Positions 1 to 7,666 of a DNA stretch of 33,498 bases are shown here, piece after piece (position 1 is the first letter of the stretch; every line of letters starts with the position of its first letter). This DNA comes from an uncultured Lachnospiraceae bacterium. Lineage in GTDB: Bacteria; Bacillota; Clostridia; Lachnospirales; Lachnospiraceae. The notes beneath the pieces are model-generated. The model ran no database searches. It was not told the origin of the DNA and saw nothing but the letters and a program-made list of their open reading frames with translations. The translations under genes and the position numbers were made by a program. The DNA is taken from contig CAJUMM010000028.1 of assembly GCA_910586955.1 (NCBI GenBank), forward strand, positions 1 to 33,498, in the 5' to 3' direction.

Positions 1-311
1 CGGAGTATGATACGGCCATGTACGCCCATAAGAAGATGAAGACTACTCCGGAGACTTCCCTGGAGGTGTTAAAGGAGCTTTATCCTTTGCTTACGTCCCA
101 GGAGGATTACGGAAATGACGCCCTCTATGAGCTCTTGCAGAAGTATGTGGCGGAAAAGGGCTGCAAGAACGGGTATGTGCTCTGGCCCGTGCGCACGGCA
201 GTGTCGGGAAAACAGATGACCCCCTGCGGAGCCACCGAGATTATGGAGCTTCTGGGGAAGGAAGAGTCCTTGAAGCGCATCCGCAAGGCCATAGAAATGC
301 TGGAGAAATAA
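1..311 (+). CDS. gltX: Glutamate--tRNA ligase, C-terminal fragment
   Basis: The frame is open from base 3 to the TAA at 309-311, so the gene begins before the window. The visible ~102 residues match the end of the anticodon-binding domain of class I glutamyl-tRNA synthetases. The diagnostic stretch reads NGYVLWPVRTAVSGKQ, followed by a TPCGATEIMELLGKEES segment and a terminal helix. The catalytic Rossmann fold with its HIGH and KMSKS motifs would lie upstream. The enzyme charges tRNA-Glu (or tRNA-Gln in organisms using the amidotransferase route) in the cytosol. The helicase gene starts 5 bases after the stop, so the two are probably co-transcribed. Whether it is GluRS or a GlnRS-like paralogue cannot be settled from the tail alone, but GluRS fits best. 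Confidence 0.88.
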   Translation, partial: EYDTAMYAHKKMKTTPETSLEVLKELYPLLTSQEDYGNDALYELLQKYVAEKGCKNGYVLWPVRTAVSGKQMTPCGATEIMELLGKEESLKRIRKAIEMLEK

Positions 312-316
312 AATTT

Positions 317-2152
317 ATGAGTACCTTATCCCAAACACAGCAGAGGGCTGTCTGCCATAAAGACGGCCCCATGCTGGTTCTGGCCGGTCCGGGTTCCGGG
401 AAAACCACCGTGATTACCCAGAGGACCAGGCATCTAATCGAGGCTTATCACCTCAATCCCTCGGAAATTCTTGTGATTACCTTTACCAAAGCGGCGGCCC
501 GTGAGATGAAGGAACGCTTTCTCCGTCTGATGAAGACGGAGCAACCCCAGGTCTCCTTCGGGACGTTTCATGCTGTCTTTTTCCGGATTTTAAAGCTGGC
601 TTACGGCTACAGGGCGGAAAATATTCTCCGGGAGGAGCAGAAGTACCAGTTTCTGCGGGATGCGGTCCGCAAGTACCGTCTGGAGCCGGAGGACGAGGCG
701 GAGTTTCTGGCGGATGTGGCGGCGGAAATAAGCCGGGTGAAAAACGAGCAGGCGGATCTGAACCAGTATCAGGCTTCTTCCTGTGACAGGGCTGTTTTCC
801 GGAATCTGTATCAGGAATACGAAGGCAGGCTTCGCCGGAGCAATCACATTGATTTTGATGATATGCTGGTCTACTGCTATGAGCTTCTTAAGGAACGGCC
901 GGACATTTTGCAGGCCTGGCAGAGAAAATACCGCTACATTCTGGTGGACGAATTTCAGGATATCAACCGCCTCCAGTATGAGATTGTACGCCTTCTGGCT
1001 GCTCCGGAGGACAATCTCTTTATTGTTGGGGACGACGATCAGTCTATTTACCGGTTCCGGGGAGCCAAGCCGGAGATTATGCTGAATTTTGAGAAGGATT
1101 ACCCAAAGGCCCAGCGGGTGGTGCTGGATACCAATTACCGATCCACGGGGGCCATTGTGCGGGGAGCGGGGAAGGTAATCGCCCACAACCGGGATCGGTT
1201 TCCCAAGGAGCTTCATTCTTCCGGGGAGGAGGGCTTCGCCATTCTCACCCATCATTTTAGGGATCAGGAGGAGGAAAACCGCTGCATTGTGGATAAGATC
1301 CGCACCTATGCAGGGAAGGGAGGAGCTTATTCCGATGTGGCCGTACTGTTCCGCACCAACACCCAGCCCCGGCAGCTGGTGGAGGAGCTTATGTCTGCGG
1401 GGATTCCCTTCCGCATGCGGGATCGCCTGCCCAATATTTACGATCACTGGATTGCAAAGGATGTTTTCACTTACATACGTATGGCTCTTGGCAGCAGGAA
1501 GCGCAGCGATTTCCTGCAGATTATGAACCGTCCCAAGCGGTACCTGGGCCGGGAGTGCCTGGAAGAGGAAGAGATTTCCTGGGAAAGCCTCCTCACCTGG
1601 TACGACGATAAGCCCTGGGTCTTAGAGCGGATCGAAAAGCTTCAGGCAGATTTGCGGATGATCGCCCGTCTAAGCCCTTACGGGGCTCTTCACTATATCC
1701 GCAATATTGCAGGCTATGAGGATTATCTGAAGGAATATGGGGAGTACCGGAACCGGAAGCCGGAGGAATTTCTGGAAGTGTATGAAGAGCTGCAGGAGCT
1801 CTCCAAGGGTTTTAAAACCTTTGGGGACTGGTATGCCCATATCGAGGCCTATAAGAAGGAGCTGGACCGCCAGGCCAAGGAGCAGGAGAAAAATTCCAAC
1901 AGCGTGGCTCTCTCCACCATGCACAGCAGCAAGGGGCTGGAATACCGCATTGTGTTTGTCCTGGACGCCAACGAGAAGGTGACGCCTCACAAGAGGGCTT
2001 ACCTGGAGGAGGATTTGGAGGAGGAGCGCAGGCTTTTCTATGTGGCCATGACCAGGGCCAAGGAGCTCCTTTACATTTTTTCTGTGGACAAGCTCTGGAA
2101 TAAGAAGGCACAGAGGTCACGGTTTGTGGAGGAGCTCCTTGAGGAGGAGTGA
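317..2152 (+). CDS. UvrD/Rep/PcrA-family superfamily 1 DNA helicase
   Basis: This 611-residue protein has the superfamily 1A helicase motif series in order. Walker A is GPGSGKTT at residues 24-31. Motif Ia follows as ITFTKAAAREM. Motif II is VDEFQD at about 210-215, and motif III is VGDDDQSIYRFRGA. Motif IV has NYRST, motif V is STMHSSKGLEYRIVFV, and motif VI is RRLFYVAMTRAKELL. The family unwinds DNA 3'-5' in repair, replication restart or RecA removal. It is shorter than typical PcrA/UvrD (about 700-750 residues), with a compact 2B region and no long C-terminal tail, so it is probably a secondary family member rather than the housekeeping PcrA. ATG 317 lies 5 bases after gltX, with a weak GGAG about 11 bases upstream. 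Confidence 0.92.
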   Translation: MSTLSQTQQRAVCHKDGPMLVLAGPGSGKTTVITQRTRHLIEAYHLNPSEILVITFTKAAAREMKERFLRLMKTEQPQVSFGTFHAVFFRILKLAYGYRAENILREEQKYQFLRDAVRKYRLEPEDEAEFLADVAAEISRVKNEQADLNQYQASSCDRAVFRNLYQEYEGRLRRSNHIDFDDMLVYCYELLKERPDILQAWQRKYRYILVDEFQDINRLQYEIVRLLAAPEDNLFIVGDDDQSIYRFRGAKPEIMLNFEKDYPKAQRVVLDTNYRSTGAIVRGAGKVIAHNRDRFPKELHSSGEEGFAILTHHFRDQEEENRCIVDKIRTYAGKGGAYSDVAVLFRTNTQPRQLVEELMSAGIPFRMRDRLPNIYDHWIAKDVFTYIRMALGSRKRSDFLQIMNRPKRYLGRECLEEEEISWESLLTWYDDKPWVLERIEKLQADLRMIARLSPYGALHYIRNIAGYEDYLKEYGEYRNRKPEEFLEVYEELQELSKGFKTFGDWYAHIEAYKKELDRQAKEQEKNSNSVALSTMHSSKGLEYRIVFVLDANEKVTPHKRAYLEEDLEEERRLFYVAMTRAKELLYIFSVDKLWNKKAQRSRFVEELLEEE

Positions 2153-2156
2153 AAAA

Positions 2157-2225
2157 CGGCCAGATAACCGGAAAAAAATCGGTCAAATAACCGAATAAAA
2201 AACAGCCAAATAACCGAAAAGTATT
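2157..2225. repeat. Three tandem 23-bp direct repeats downstream of the helicase gene
   Basis: Three head-to-tail copies start at 2157, 2180 and 2203. Each holds a core like CAAATAACCGAA followed by an A-rich tail, and the third copy is diverged at its end. They lie between the stop of the plus-strand helicase and the stop of the minus-strand ATPase. No spacers of different sequence separate them, so this is a short tandem repeat and not a CRISPR. Confidence 0.8.
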
Positions 2226-2236
2226 GATAATTAACT

Positions 2237-3466
2237 TTAGGAGAGCAGCCAATCAATCAGATACATGGACTTGATTCCATCATAGGAATTGATGTAACTT
2301 CTGTCCATGGACAATATGATTTTTTCATAGTTGTCAGGTATCATGCGCAGCGGCCGGAGTTCTCTTTCACGGGTTTCCGGCGACTGCATACTTTCTGTTA
2401 CCTGGACATACAGCTTATCATTTGGCTTTTCTGCAACAAAGTCAATTTCTGTTTCTCCGATTTTTCCAATATAGACACGGTAGTCACGCCGAATCAGCTC
2501 CAAGAACACAATATTTTCAAGAATATGCCCCCTGTCTCCATCACGATAGCCCAGCAGCATGTTGTAAAAGCCCATATCAATGATATAGTTTTTCCCCAAT
2601 GTTTTCAGCAGCTGTTTACCTTTTACATCATATCTGCCTACGGAATAGAAAATAAATGCGCTGCGCAGCATGGAGATGTATTTATCTACGGTTTTACCTG
2701 CGATATTTTTACCTTTTCTGCCTGGAATGTCACCTTCATTGGACAAAACATTGCCGATACTGTTGGGGGAAGTGATGCTGCCTATATTAGAGCAGAGGAA
2801 CCGTATGATTTTTTGCAGCATTCCTTGATCGCTTTGATTATTACGCTGAAGGATATCACGCAGTATTACCGTAGAATAGATACCTTCCAGCGCTTGATTG
2901 ATTCTTGCCTCGTTGAACTGATATTCTCTTAGAATCGGCATGCCGCCGAATTGAAGGTATTTCTGGAATCTTTCTTCTACCGTAACGGAAGCATCAAATT
3001 CATAGAAAAATAAAAACTCTTTAAATGACAGAGGCAGCATGCGGATTTCCACATATCTGCCGGAGAGCAGAGTGGAAAACTCTGTAGAAAGCAGGTAGGC
3101 GTTGGAACCGGTGATATAGATGTCTACATCAAAGTCGAGACGAAAAGATTCCACAGCTTTTTCCCAATGTTCTACAGCCTGAAGTTCATCAAATATCAGA
3201 TAGGTCTTTCCGTTTTTTGGAATGCGTTCGCTGACATAATTATAGAGTGCAAGATAGTCCGTAAGATTTCTATAACGAAGTGATTCTAAATTTATGTGAA
3301 TAATGTTGGAATCAGCCACGCCCTGGTCAGACAGATATTGATGGAACAGATCTAACAGGGAGGATTTTCCGCATCTGCGGATACCGGTGACAATCTTGAC
3401 CAGGTTTATATCCCTATTTTGAATGAGCTGATTTAAATATTCAGGGCGGTTTATAAGTTCAGACAT
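2237..3466 (-). CDS. AAA-type ATPase with C-terminal DUF4143 domain
   Basis: This 409-residue protein has an N-terminal P-loop ATPase domain. Walker A is GIRRCGKSS at residues 28-36 and Walker B is YLIFDE at 89-94. A DUF4143 domain follows, with a nuclease-fold-like core seen as ETEIDFVAE followed by KLYVQV. Members of this family are widespread, often strain-variable, and have no firmly known biochemical role. ATG 3466 is preceded by an AGGAG Shine-Dalgarno site. The gene is clearly more AT-rich than the flanking housekeeping genes. An 11-bp direct repeat lies on each side (2213-2223 and 3509-3519), which hints at acquisition as a unit. It stands alone on the minus strand and is distantly like the gene at 14284-15582. 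Confidence 0.87.
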   Translation of the reverse strand: MSELINRPEYLNQLIQNRDINLVKIVTGIRRCGKSSLLDLFHQYLSDQGVADSNIIHINLESLRYRNLTDYLALYNYVSERIPKNGKTYLIFDELQAVEHWEKAVESFRLDFDVDIYITGSNAYLLSTEFSTLLSGRYVEIRMLPLSFKEFLFFYEFDASVTVEERFQKYLQFGGMPILREYQFNEARINQALEGIYSTVILRDILQRNNQSDQGMLQKIIRFLCSNIGSITSPNSIGNVLSNEGDIPGRKGKNIAGKTVDKYISMLRSAFIFYSVGRYDVKGKQLLKTLGKNYIIDMGFYNMLLGYRDGDRGHILENIVFLELIRRDYRVYIGKIGETEIDFVAEKPNDKLYVQVTESMQSPETRERELRPLRMIPDNYEKIILSMDRSYINSYDGIKSMYLIDWLLS

Positions 3467-3493
3467 AAGGCATCTCCTAAATTTTTTGTTTAT

Positions 3494-3521
3494 ATTATAC
3501 CCGAAAATACCGAAAAGTAAA
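3494..3521 (-). promoter_or_regulatory. Sigma-A-type promoter of the DUF4143 ATPase gene
   Basis: On the minus strand a TATAAT -10 box (complement of 3494-3499) lies 16 nt downstream of a TTTACT -35 box (complement of 3516-3521). The -10 is about 30 bases upstream of the ATG at 3466. Confidence 0.6.
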
Positions 3522-3565
3522 TAGTTTCAGACTTGAAAGTTAGAAACTTCAAAGAAAAAGAAAAG

Positions 3566-3613
3566 CATCCCTTGGAAATACCATGACACAAAATCATGGA
3601 TTTCCAAGGGATG
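3566..3613 (-). terminator. Rho-independent terminator after the DUF1292 gene
   Basis: Arms of about 20 nt (3566-3586 and 3594-3613) pair almost perfectly, with one bulge and a loop of about 8 nt. On the minus strand the stem is followed by a T-rich run (complement of 3548-3565), right after the stop of the gene at 3653-4006. A short T run also follows on the plus strand, so it may work in both directions. Confidence 0.75.
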
Positions 3614-3652
3614 TTTTTGGCGAAATCTGCCCATTGTTCTTTCAACCTGCGC

Positions 3653-4006
3653 CTACTCCTCTTCCTCCCCTTCCACCATCTCATCATACTCCGCCTTGTC
3701 CAGAAGCTCGTCGAAAGCATCTGCCACGGCTTCGTATTCTTCATCGTTCTCGATATTTCCCAGGGACGGCGTCCCATCCGATTCGTCGTAGCGGTAGATA
3801 AAGACTTCTCCGTCCTCATTTTCCCCGTTCTCATCCAGGGGAAGGAGGGCGATGTAATCCCTTCCGTCTACGGGAAAGATGGTGAGGATGGCGCATTCCA
3901 CCTGCTCATCGTTATCCAGTGTCAGTGTGACGGTGATGTTGCCGTCGCAGGATTCACAGTTCCCGCTGCAGTTGCTGCTGTCACATGTATTCTCTGTTCC
4001 CATCAT
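3653..4006 (-). CDS. DUF1292 domain-containing protein
   Basis: This 117-residue, very acidic protein contains the conserved DUF1292 core. Segments of the type ITVTLTLDNDEQVECAILTI, then DYIALLPLDE, then EVFIYRYDE, are followed by ENDEEYEAVADAFDELL. The family is found in Firmicutes and its function is unknown. The N-terminus has four cysteines in CDSSNCSGNCESC spacing, which is unusual for the family and could bind a metal. The C-terminus ends in a run of Glu. The start at 4006 is preceded by an AGAGG Shine-Dalgarno site; the next Met is one codon downstream. The gene appears monocistronic with its own terminator. Confidence 0.85.
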   Translation of the reverse strand: MMGTENTCDSSNCSGNCESCDGNITVTLTLDNDEQVECAILTIFPVDGRDYIALLPLDENGENEDGEVFIYRYDESDGTPSLGNIENDEEYEAVADAFDELLDKAEYDEMVEGEEEE

Positions 4007-4019
4007 ATTACCTCTCGTT

Positions 4020-4110
4020 TTCCTGATTTGGCATACCCTACGGGTATCCCGTATGACAGGTCCTTCGGACCGTCTGTTAAGGCAGGACTTTTCAAATTCC
4101 TGCCGGTTTC
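4020..4110. other. Three small hairpins between the DUF1292 gene and the aminotransferase promoter
   Basis: Three small inverted repeats stand in a row. ATACCC/GGGTAT lies near 4032-4047, GGTCC/GGACC near 4062-4074, and GGCAGGA/TCCTGCC near 4081-4106. They lie upstream of the minus-strand gene and of the plus-strand promoter. No open frame or known riboswitch was recognised here. Confidence 0.4.
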
Positions 4111-4163
4111 TCTCTATGCCCTAACTCTATCAGAAACGGCAGGGAAAAGCAAGCAAAAAAAGA

Positions 4164-4191
4164 TTGACAAAGACCTGGATTGTACTAAAAT
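4164..4191 (+). promoter_or_regulatory. Sigma-A promoter of the aminotransferase operon
   Basis: A perfect TTGACA -35 box (4164-4169) is followed after 16 nt by TAAAAT (4186-4191). It is about 37 bases upstream of the start codon at 4228 and would drive the four co-directional genes to 7438. Confidence 0.75.
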
Positions 4192-4227
4192 GAAACTTGA
4201 TATGTAAGGAGGAAGGAGAAAGAAGAG

Positions 4228-5397
4228 ATGGAGATTTCGTTTTCCAGGCGATCCCGGGAGATCGACGAGGGAATATTTACCATATTGAACCAGAAGAAGG
4301 CGGAGCTTCTTGCCCGGGGCAGGAAGGTTTACAACCTGTCTATCGGGACGCCGGATTTCAAGCCTCAGCCCCATGTGATGGAGGCCTTAAGGAAAGCGGC
4401 GGCAGATCCGGAGAATTATAAATATGCCATTACGGACCGGCCGGAGCTTAAGGAGGCGCTGCAGGATTTTTATCTCAGGCGTTTCGGAGTGAGTCTTGAG
4501 GCGGAGGAGATCATGTCCCTGTACGGCTCCCAGGAGGGAATGGCCCATATTGCTATGGCTCTCTGCGATCCGGGGGATGTGGTGCTGGCCCCTAATCCGG
4601 GGTATCCCGTATTTTCCCTGGGGCCTATGCTCTGCGGGGCGCGGATCGAGACCTATCCTCTGTATAAGGAGCACAATTTCCTTCCCGTATTGGAAGAGAT
4701 TCCGGAGGAGACGGCCCGGGCGGCGAAATGTATGGTAGTGTCCTATCCGGCTAATCCGGTTTGTACCGTGGCGGAGGATGCTTTCTATGAAAAACTTATT
4801 GCCTTTGCCAGAAAATATGAAATCCTTATTCTCCATGACAATGCCTATTCGGATATTATTTACGGGGGAAGGAAGGGGAAATCCTTCCTGTCCTATGAGG
4901 GGGCGAAGGAAGTGGGGATTGAGTTCTATTCCCTGTCCAAGAGCTACAATATGACAGGAATGCGGATTTCCTTTGCCTTGGGAAACCGGCAGGTAATTGA
5001 GCAGTTTGGGAAAGTACGTTCCCAGATTGACTATGGAATTTTCCTGCCCATCCAGATGGCAGCAGTAGCTGCCCTTAAGGGTCCCCAGGAAGCGGTAAAG
5101 GAGCAATGCCGGGAATATGAGCGGCGGAACCGGGCTCTGTGCGGAGGCCTTCGCAGCATCGGCTGGGAGGTTCCCGACAGCCAGGGCACCATGTTCGTGT
5201 GGGCCCCGCTTCCCAAAGGCTATGGGAACAGTGAGGAGTTTGTCCTGGAGCTTATTGAGCGCACGGGGGTGATTGTAGTGCCGGGGACGGCCTTCGGAGA
5301 TCTGGGAGAGGGTTATGTCCGGATGGCCCTGGTCCAGGAAGTGCCTGTGATGGAGGAAATTGTGGAAGCAGTTAGAAAGAGCGGAGTATTACACTGA
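4228..5397 (+). CDS. PLP-dependent class I/II aminotransferase (DapL/AspC-like)
   Basis: This 389-residue fold-type I aminotransferase carries the PLP-lysine motif SLSKSYNMTGMR with Lys at about residue 238. It also has LSIGTPDF near the N-terminus, the SYPANPVC loop (an NP motif) and a cofactor Asp/Tyr pair in HDNAYSDI. Overall it resembles the LL-diaminopimelate/aspartate/alanine aminotransferase branch. The exact amino donor cannot be read from sequence. The ATG at 4228 follows a purine-rich tract, with the AAGGAGG copy about 17 bases upstream and GGAGAAAGAAGAG nearer. The stop codon overlaps the start of the corrinoid protein gene by one base (TGATG), indicating translational coupling. 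An aminotransferase coupled to a corrinoid protein is an unusual pair. Confidence 0.9.
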   Translation: MEISFSRRSREIDEGIFTILNQKKAELLARGRKVYNLSIGTPDFKPQPHVMEALRKAAADPENYKYAITDRPELKEALQDFYLRRFGVSLEAEEIMSLYGSQEGMAHIAMALCDPGDVVLAPNPGYPVFSLGPMLCGARIETYPLYKEHNFLPVLEEIPEETARAAKCMVVSYPANPVCTVAEDAFYEKLIAFARKYEILILHDNAYSDIIYGGRKGKSFLSYEGAKEVGIEFYSLSKSYNMTGMRISFALGNRQVIEQFGKVRSQIDYGIFLPIQMAAVAALKGPQEAVKEQCREYERRNRALCGGLRSIGWEVPDSQGTMFVWAPLPKGYGNSEEFVLELIERTGVIVVPGTAFGDLGEGYVRMALVQEVPVMEEIVEAVRKSGVLH

Positions 5398-6047
5398 TGG
5401 CAGGAATAAGGGAAATTGCCGATGCCGTGGAGGCCGGGAAGGTAAAACTGGTGGCGCCTTTGATTCAGGAGGCGCTGAAAAACGGAACGGATGCCAGTGA
5501 GATTCTGAACCAGGGCATGATTGAAGCCCTGGGAAATGTGGGAGAAAAGTACCGGAGAGGGGAGATCTTTGTGCCGGAGATGCTTCTGTCCGCCCGGGCC
5601 ATGAAGAAAGGCGTGGAGGTATTAAAGCCCTATCTGGCTTCCGGGAGCAGCGTCGTTTTGGGAAAGGTGATTCTGGGGACCGTCTCCGGGGATCTCCATG
5701 ACATCGGGAAAAATCTGGTGGGCATGATGATGGAAAATGCCGGGTTTGAAGTGCTGGATTTGGGGATTGATGTTTCTACCCGGAAATTTATAGATGCCAT
5801 TGGGAAAAACCCCGATGTGACCCTGGTGGGGCTCTCGGCCCTGCTCACCACCACCCTGCCAGCTATGGAAGAGACCGTGGGGACCCTGAATGCCCAGCCT
5901 TTCCGGGAACGGATCAAGATTATGGTAGGCGGTACGCCGGTGACGGAAGAGTTTGCCAGGAAGATAGGGGCGGACGGATACAGCCGAGATGCGGCAGAGG
6001 CCGTAATTCTGGCAAAGAAATTAATAGAGGAGCCGGTTTTGCCATGA
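5397..6047 (+). CDS. Corrinoid (cobalamin-binding) methyltransferase subunit, MtaC/MtbC-like
   Basis: This 216-residue protein has the two-domain layout of corrinoid proteins. A helical cap (about 1-90) is followed by a Rossmann-type B12-binding domain. The signature DLHDIGKNL has the cobalt-ligating His at residue 101. It is followed by VGLSALLTTT and GGTPVTEEFARKIGADGY, the usual Ser/Thr and GG motifs. Such proteins carry a methyl group from a substrate-specific methyltransferase (MtaB, MttB, MtgB types) to tetrahydrofolate or CoM. No partner methyltransferase is next to it. It overlaps the aminotransferase stop by 1 base and its own end overlaps the next gene by 4 bases, so it sits in a tightly coupled operon. 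A RACo-like corrinoid activator lies at 22312-23772. Confidence 0.93.
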   Translation: MAGIREIADAVEAGKVKLVAPLIQEALKNGTDASEILNQGMIEALGNVGEKYRRGEIFVPEMLLSARAMKKGVEVLKPYLASGSSVVLGKVILGTVSGDLHDIGKNLVGMMMENAGFEVLDLGIDVSTRKFIDAIGKNPDVTLVGLSALLTTTLPAMEETVGTLNAQPFRERIKIMVGGTPVTEEFARKIGADGYSRDAAEAVILAKKLIEEPVLP

Positions 6048-6628
6048 AGTGGATTGAGGATATCACAGATTTTATTTTTGTGGAACACAAACCCGGGAAG
6101 GCAGATATCATTTTTATCCCCGGCGGGGATCAGGGAGCGATTGCCCTGACGGCGGCCAGGCTTTTTGGGGAAGGGTACGCCCCATGGGTTTTGCCCTCCG
6201 GGCGCTTCAGTAAGCCGGCAGGGAAGTGCGGTATTCCCGGCTATGAGACGGAGTGGGAATTTCTGAGAGACATTCTCATCCGGGAAGGTGTTCCGGGAGA
6301 GGCGGTGTTAAGGGAAGATCAAGCCACCTTTACTTATGAAAATGCCATTTATTCCCGGCAGGTTACGGACGGGCTGGGGCTTAAGATAAAAAAGGCTATT
6401 CTCTGTCCCCAGGCCTCCCATGCCCGGCGGGCTCTTTCCTACTATGAGATTTTGTATCCTCATACGGAATTTATGGTGTGTCCCACGGTAACACGGGACA
6501 TTTCCAGGGATAACTGGTATCTGGATCCGGAGAAAACCGATGTGGTGCTGGGAGAGCTGGAGCGCTGCGGCAGCCAGTTCCACCGGATTTTAAAGGATTT
6601 GGGAAAGAAGCACCCGCCGGGATTATAG
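6044..6628 (+). CDS. YdcF family (DUF218) protein
   Basis: This 194-residue protein matches the YdcF/DUF218 family. It has IIFIPGGDQGAIALTAARLF at the start of the fold, then PSGRFSKPAG. TFTYENAIYSRQV corresponds to the family's ST.EN motif, and CPQASHARRALSYYEIL holds the conserved His/Arg segment. Family members include SanA/YdcF, often linked to cell envelope or cofactor metabolism, and the substrate is unknown. No transmembrane segment is evident, so it is probably cytosolic. The ATG overlaps the corrinoid gene's TGA (ATGA), so translation is likely coupled. Its role beside a corrinoid protein is unclear. Confidence 0.85.
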   Translation: MKWIEDITDFIFVEHKPGKADIIFIPGGDQGAIALTAARLFGEGYAPWVLPSGRFSKPAGKCGIPGYETEWEFLRDILIREGVPGEAVLREDQATFTYENAIYSRQVTDGLGLKIKKAILCPQASHARRALSYYEILYPHTEFMVCPTVTRDISRDNWYLDPEKTDVVLGELERCGSQFHRILKDLGKKHPPGL

Positions 6629-6660
6629 ACGGCAAGCCGGGACACGGCGGATGCGGAACT
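6610..6660 (+). promoter_or_regulatory. Hairpin plus TGCGGAACT motif before the IMPase gene
   Basis: GCA and CCGCCG (6610-6619) pair with CGGCGG and TGC (6645-6654), with an inner CGGC/GCCG stem. The right arm runs straight into TGCGGAACT (6652-6660), then TTAAATT and the AGGAGG Shine-Dalgarno site of the gene at 6680. The left arm lies inside the end of the YdcF frame. The same hairpin/GGAACT boundary recurs at 11092, 11194 and 28689. Confidence 0.55.
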
Positions 6661-6679
6661 TTAAATTAGGAGGAGCAGC

Positions 6680-7438
6680 ATGGAAATTGCAAAGATTATT
6701 GAACTGGTGAAAAAAACGAAACCCTTTGTGGAAAACCGGGAGATGGCGGATCACGTAAAAGTGAAGGGCCTGGCGGATTATGTAACCCAGGTGGACACCA
6801 ATATCCAGAACTTTCTTGCCCGGGAACTTTCCGGGATTGCGCCGGAGATTCAGTTTCTGGGGGAGGAGGAAGGGCTGCACGAAATGTCTTCCGACACCTA
6901 CTGGATTCTGGACCCAATCGACGGAACCACCAACCTTATCCATGATTACCAGCACAGTACCGTATCCCTGGGGCTTTACAGCAAAGGGGAGATTGTGATG
7001 GGAATTATCTACGATCCCTTCCGGGAGGATGTTTATTACGCCCAGAAGGGCCGGGGATGCTTTTTGAACGGAAAGCGCATCCATGTGTCCGAGGCCGGGA
7101 CGCTTTCGGAAACGATTGTAGCCTTTGGGACGGCTCCCTACCAGAAGGAGCTGGCAGGGGAAAATTTCCGGCGGTTGGAGCGTGTCTATGAGAGGAGTCA
7201 GGATATCCGCAGAACGGGATCGGCGGCCTTGGATCTGGCCTATGTGGCCTGCGGGCGCACCGGCGGTTTTTTTGAGATACGCCTCCAGCCCTGGGATTTC
7301 GCGGCCGGGATGCTTCTGGTGACGGAAGCCGGGGGAAAGGTTACGGATTTTCAGGGGAAGCCCTTAGATCTTCTGCGGCCGGGGAGTGTGCTGGCTACCA
7401 ACGGAAAGGTTCATGAGGAGCTTTTGGGGATGATGTGA
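6680..7438 (+). CDS. Inositol monophosphatase family phosphatase
   Basis: This 252-residue protein is a Mg-dependent, Li-sensitive phosphatase of the IMPase/SuhB/CysQ family. Metal-binding motif 1 is GEEEG at 61-65 and motif 2 is WILDPIDGTTNLIH (residues 76-88). The C-terminal motif is PWDFAAGMLLVTEAGG. Length and motif order fit SuhB-like enzymes that hydrolyse inositol-1-phosphate or related sugar phosphates. Specificity between IMPase, PAP phosphatase and FBPase IV cannot be decided. The start at 6680 has an ideal AGGAGG site preceded by the TGCGGAACT element. It is the last gene of the operon from 4228, closed by a terminator at 7473. Confidence 0.9.
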   Translation: MEIAKIIELVKKTKPFVENREMADHVKVKGLADYVTQVDTNIQNFLARELSGIAPEIQFLGEEEGLHEMSSDTYWILDPIDGTTNLIHDYQHSTVSLGLYSKGEIVMGIIYDPFREDVYYAQKGRGCFLNGKRIHVSEAGTLSETIVAFGTAPYQKELAGENFRRLERVYERSQDIRRTGSAALDLAYVACGRTGGFFEIRLQPWDFAAGMLLVTEAGGKVTDFQGKPLDLLRPGSVLATNGKVHEELLGMM

Positions 7439-7472
7439 AGATTGAAAATGAATATAGGGGAAGAGAGAATGA

Positions 7473-7511
7473 GCGGTGTTCCGGATTGGTGACGGGACGC
7501 CGCTTGTTTTT
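7473..7511 (+). terminator. Rho-independent terminator after the IMPase gene
   Basis: GCGGTGTTCCG (7473-7483) pairs with CGGGACGCCGC (7493-7503), two of the pairs being G-U, over a 9-nt loop. TTGTTTTTG follows. Confidence 0.8.
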
Positions 7512-7539
7512 GTTAGTTTGTTTTATGGGGACGCTCAGC

Positions 7540-7660
7540 GCGCCATTCGCAAAACGCGCCTCTGGCGCTTTACCTTGATCTGCTCATGTTTTTTAGAGCA
7601 TAAAGGGATACCCGAAGGGTGATCCGCTGCTTCGCAGCTCTTTTTGCTCATCTCTTGGCG
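7540..7660. other. Hairpin-rich intergenic stretch, possible dispersed repeat
   Basis: Small inverted repeats follow each other: TGCTC/GAGCA (7581-7600), GGAT-CCC/GGG-ATCC (7606-7625) and GCTGC/GCAGC (7626-7638). Upstream, GCGCG/CGCGC repeats surround 7537-7560. A minus-strand reading frame crosses the stretch but has no Shine-Dalgarno site and no family resemblance, so it was not called. The stretch sits between a terminator and the palindrome at 7667. Confidence 0.35.
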
Positions 7661-7666
7661 CTCCCT

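Noticed and set aside
590..1447. Long minus-strand open frame opposite the helicase
   Set aside because: It is fully antisense to a gene with every SF1 helicase motif, has no Shine-Dalgarno site and resembles no family. It is a shadow frame.
2157..2225. Possible CRISPR
   Set aside because: There are only three adjacent 23-bp units, with no spacers between them and no cas genes.
3596..4207. Plus-strand frame over the DUF1292 gene
   Set aside because: The minus-strand DUF1292 frame has a recognisable domain, a Shine-Dalgarno site and a terminator. The plus frame reads through the terminator stem and has none of these.
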